NCBI GenBank assembly: GCA_001794435.1
Contig: MGJU01000005.1
Coordinates: 7,202 to 44,553, forward strand
DNA from: Candidatus Yanofskybacteria bacterium RIFCSPHIGHO2_02_FULL_43_17
GTDB lineage: Bacteria; Patescibacteriota; Minisyncoccia; 2-02-FULL-40-12; GWA2-44-9
Reading direction: 5' to 3'
Length of the DNA: 37,352 bases
The notes beneath the pieces are model-generated. The model searched no databases. It had not been told where the DNA came from and was given only the letters and a program-made list of their open reading frames with translations. A program made the translations under genes and the position numbers. Positions 36,824 through 37,352 of the stretch are shown here, piece by piece; within the stretch, counting starts at the first letter, position 1, and each line of letters opens with the position of its first letter.

Positions 36824-37075
36824 ATGTATTATATTTATATGATTAAAAATGGATACGATAAGTTATACGTTGGGTAAAAATTACCGACTAAATCAAATAT
36901 TTGGTTGAAAGAATTAGATAAATTTGGTATAAATAAGAATCAGTTTTTTAAGGTTATTACTACTCCAGCCAGATCCTCGGGTACTTATAGGGAGAAATCA
37001 AAATGGGGAGTGTTAACCGTTTATTTTTCCAACATGAAGCTTAAAAAGCTGCTTGATAAAATGTTGCCGTTGTAG
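36824..37075 (+). pseudogene. probable decayed homing-endonuclease-like gene
   Basis: The frame begins MYYIYMIKNGYDKLYVG, which fits the N-terminus of a GIY-YIG endonuclease domain, then meets an in-frame TAA (36875-36877). It then reads on open for 65 codons to 37075, into the tRNA: KSNIWLKELDKFGI, then KWGVLTVYFSNMKLKKLLDKML. The second half is vaguely like the end of a LAGLIDADG protein. The frame is open on both sides of a single stop, so it is read here as a decayed or fused remnant. It ends at the intron-containing tRNA gene. Confidence 0.4.
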
Positions 37076-37333
37076 CTCAGTTGGTAGAGCAACTCCATGG
37101 TAAACTAAACTTGCCCATTATGGGAGTAATCTTATAATGAATCCCGAATAACGGTTAAAGGCCTTACACAGGTTCAGACCGTGGCGTATCATTATCATTG
37201 TATACGCCCGAACGACTGACAAGGGCTCCGACTTGAGTCGGAGAAGATACAGTCTAATCCTCCTATAAGCTCAGCGAAGTGGAGGTACTCATGAAGGAGT
37301 AGGTCGTCGGTTCAAATCCGACCAACGGCTCCA
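37066..37333 (+). tRNA. tRNA-Thr(GGU), interrupted by an intron
   Basis: Exon 1 (37066-37101) has acceptor GCCGTTG, D arm GCTC..GAGC and anticodon stem ACTCC with loop bases ATGGT. Exon 2 (37294-37333) has AA, GGAGT, the T arm GTCGG-TTCAAAT-CCGAC, acceptor CAACGGC, T and an encoded CCA. Joined, the loop is AUGGUAA, anticodon GGU. The split after position 36 matches other bacterial tRNA group I insertion sites. Confidence 0.85.
37102..37293 (+). ncRNA. group I intron in tRNA-Thr
   Basis: About 192 nt between U36 and A37. It ends in G and the exon ends in U. P1 can form between CCAUGGU and an AUUAUGG guide. Core pairings seen: P4 ACGGT/ACCGT (37151-37155/37178-37182), P5 GGCCT/AGGTT, P6 GGCGTAT/ATACGCC (37183/37202), P7 GACTG/CAGTC (37214-37218/37250-37254) and P8 CTCCGAC-ttga-GTCGGAG. 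The AACGACTGACAAGG and AAGATACAGTC segments fit group I consensus. P3 is not clear. No ORF lies in the intron. Confidence 0.85.
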
Positions 37334-37352
37334 CAATTAGACTTTCAGACAA

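Noticed and set aside
36824..37075. Recoded TAA inside the endonuclease-like frame
   Set aside because: No evidence for stop-codon reassignment: TAA is used as a normal stop at many genes here, and the two halves do not form one recognisable domain.

Overview
The window looks like a chromosomal segment of an ultrasmall bacterium of the Candidate Phyla Radiation (Patescibacteria, most like Parcubacteria). The grounds are indirect: families typical of those genomes (DUF5652, DUF4325, DUF2975, Gmad2, a PMT mannosyltransferase), a short EF-Ts, compact genes, many unknown small membrane or secreted proteins, and a tRNA split by a group I intron. No rRNA gene or other decisive taxonomic marker is present.

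Layout. 1-3.5 kb: a cut Fic protein, a P-loop kinase/PP-loop ATPase fusion and small proteins. 3.6-10.4 kb: membrane and secreted proteins, two putative metalloproteases, the RNA helicase RhlE, a Cys/His-rich protein translationally coupled to an HD hydrolase, and a 148-bp MITE-like element. 10.5-15.2 kb: a cell-envelope redox block (two DsbA-like proteins, DsbB, VKOR, a cupredoxin) that also holds UppP and a guanylate-kinase-like protein. 15.4-21.9 kb: RRM protein, thymidine kinase, small unknowns, Tgt, a secreted LolA-like protein, glutaredoxin, superoxide dismutase and a repeat protein. 21.9-24.2 kb: PMT and thioredoxin reductase. 24.2-30.5 kb: sugar-phosphate genes (rpiB, FAD oxidase, rpe, PfkB kinase, an unknown, class II aldolase). 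30.5-36.5 kb: translation genes (bL25, RF1, bL31, S2, EF-Ts) with small unknowns. 36.5-37.3 kb: tRNA-Thr(UGU), tRNA-Tyr(GUA) and a tRNA-Thr(GGU) interrupted by a ~192-nt group I intron.

The strongest unusual signal is repetitive. GC-rich palindromes, several ending in the same GGGGCAGGC tail, and 7-bp tandem arrays have entered intergenic DNA and also coding regions, in frame: uppP, the FAD oxidase gene, tgt (three palindromes and a heptamer array), the PMT gene, pfkB and the TPR gene. This resembles the protein-coding palindromic elements of Rickettsia, but the sequences are different. Heptamer arrays often flank a central hairpin in inverted orientation and can run up to a start codon.

Expression signals are compact. 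Several genes have a -10 box 6-8 nt before the ATG, implying leaderless mRNAs, and several intrinsic terminators carry the stop codon in their hairpin loop. A smaller set of accessory genes has full -35/-10 promoters overlapped by inverted repeats, plus clear Shine-Dalgarno sites.
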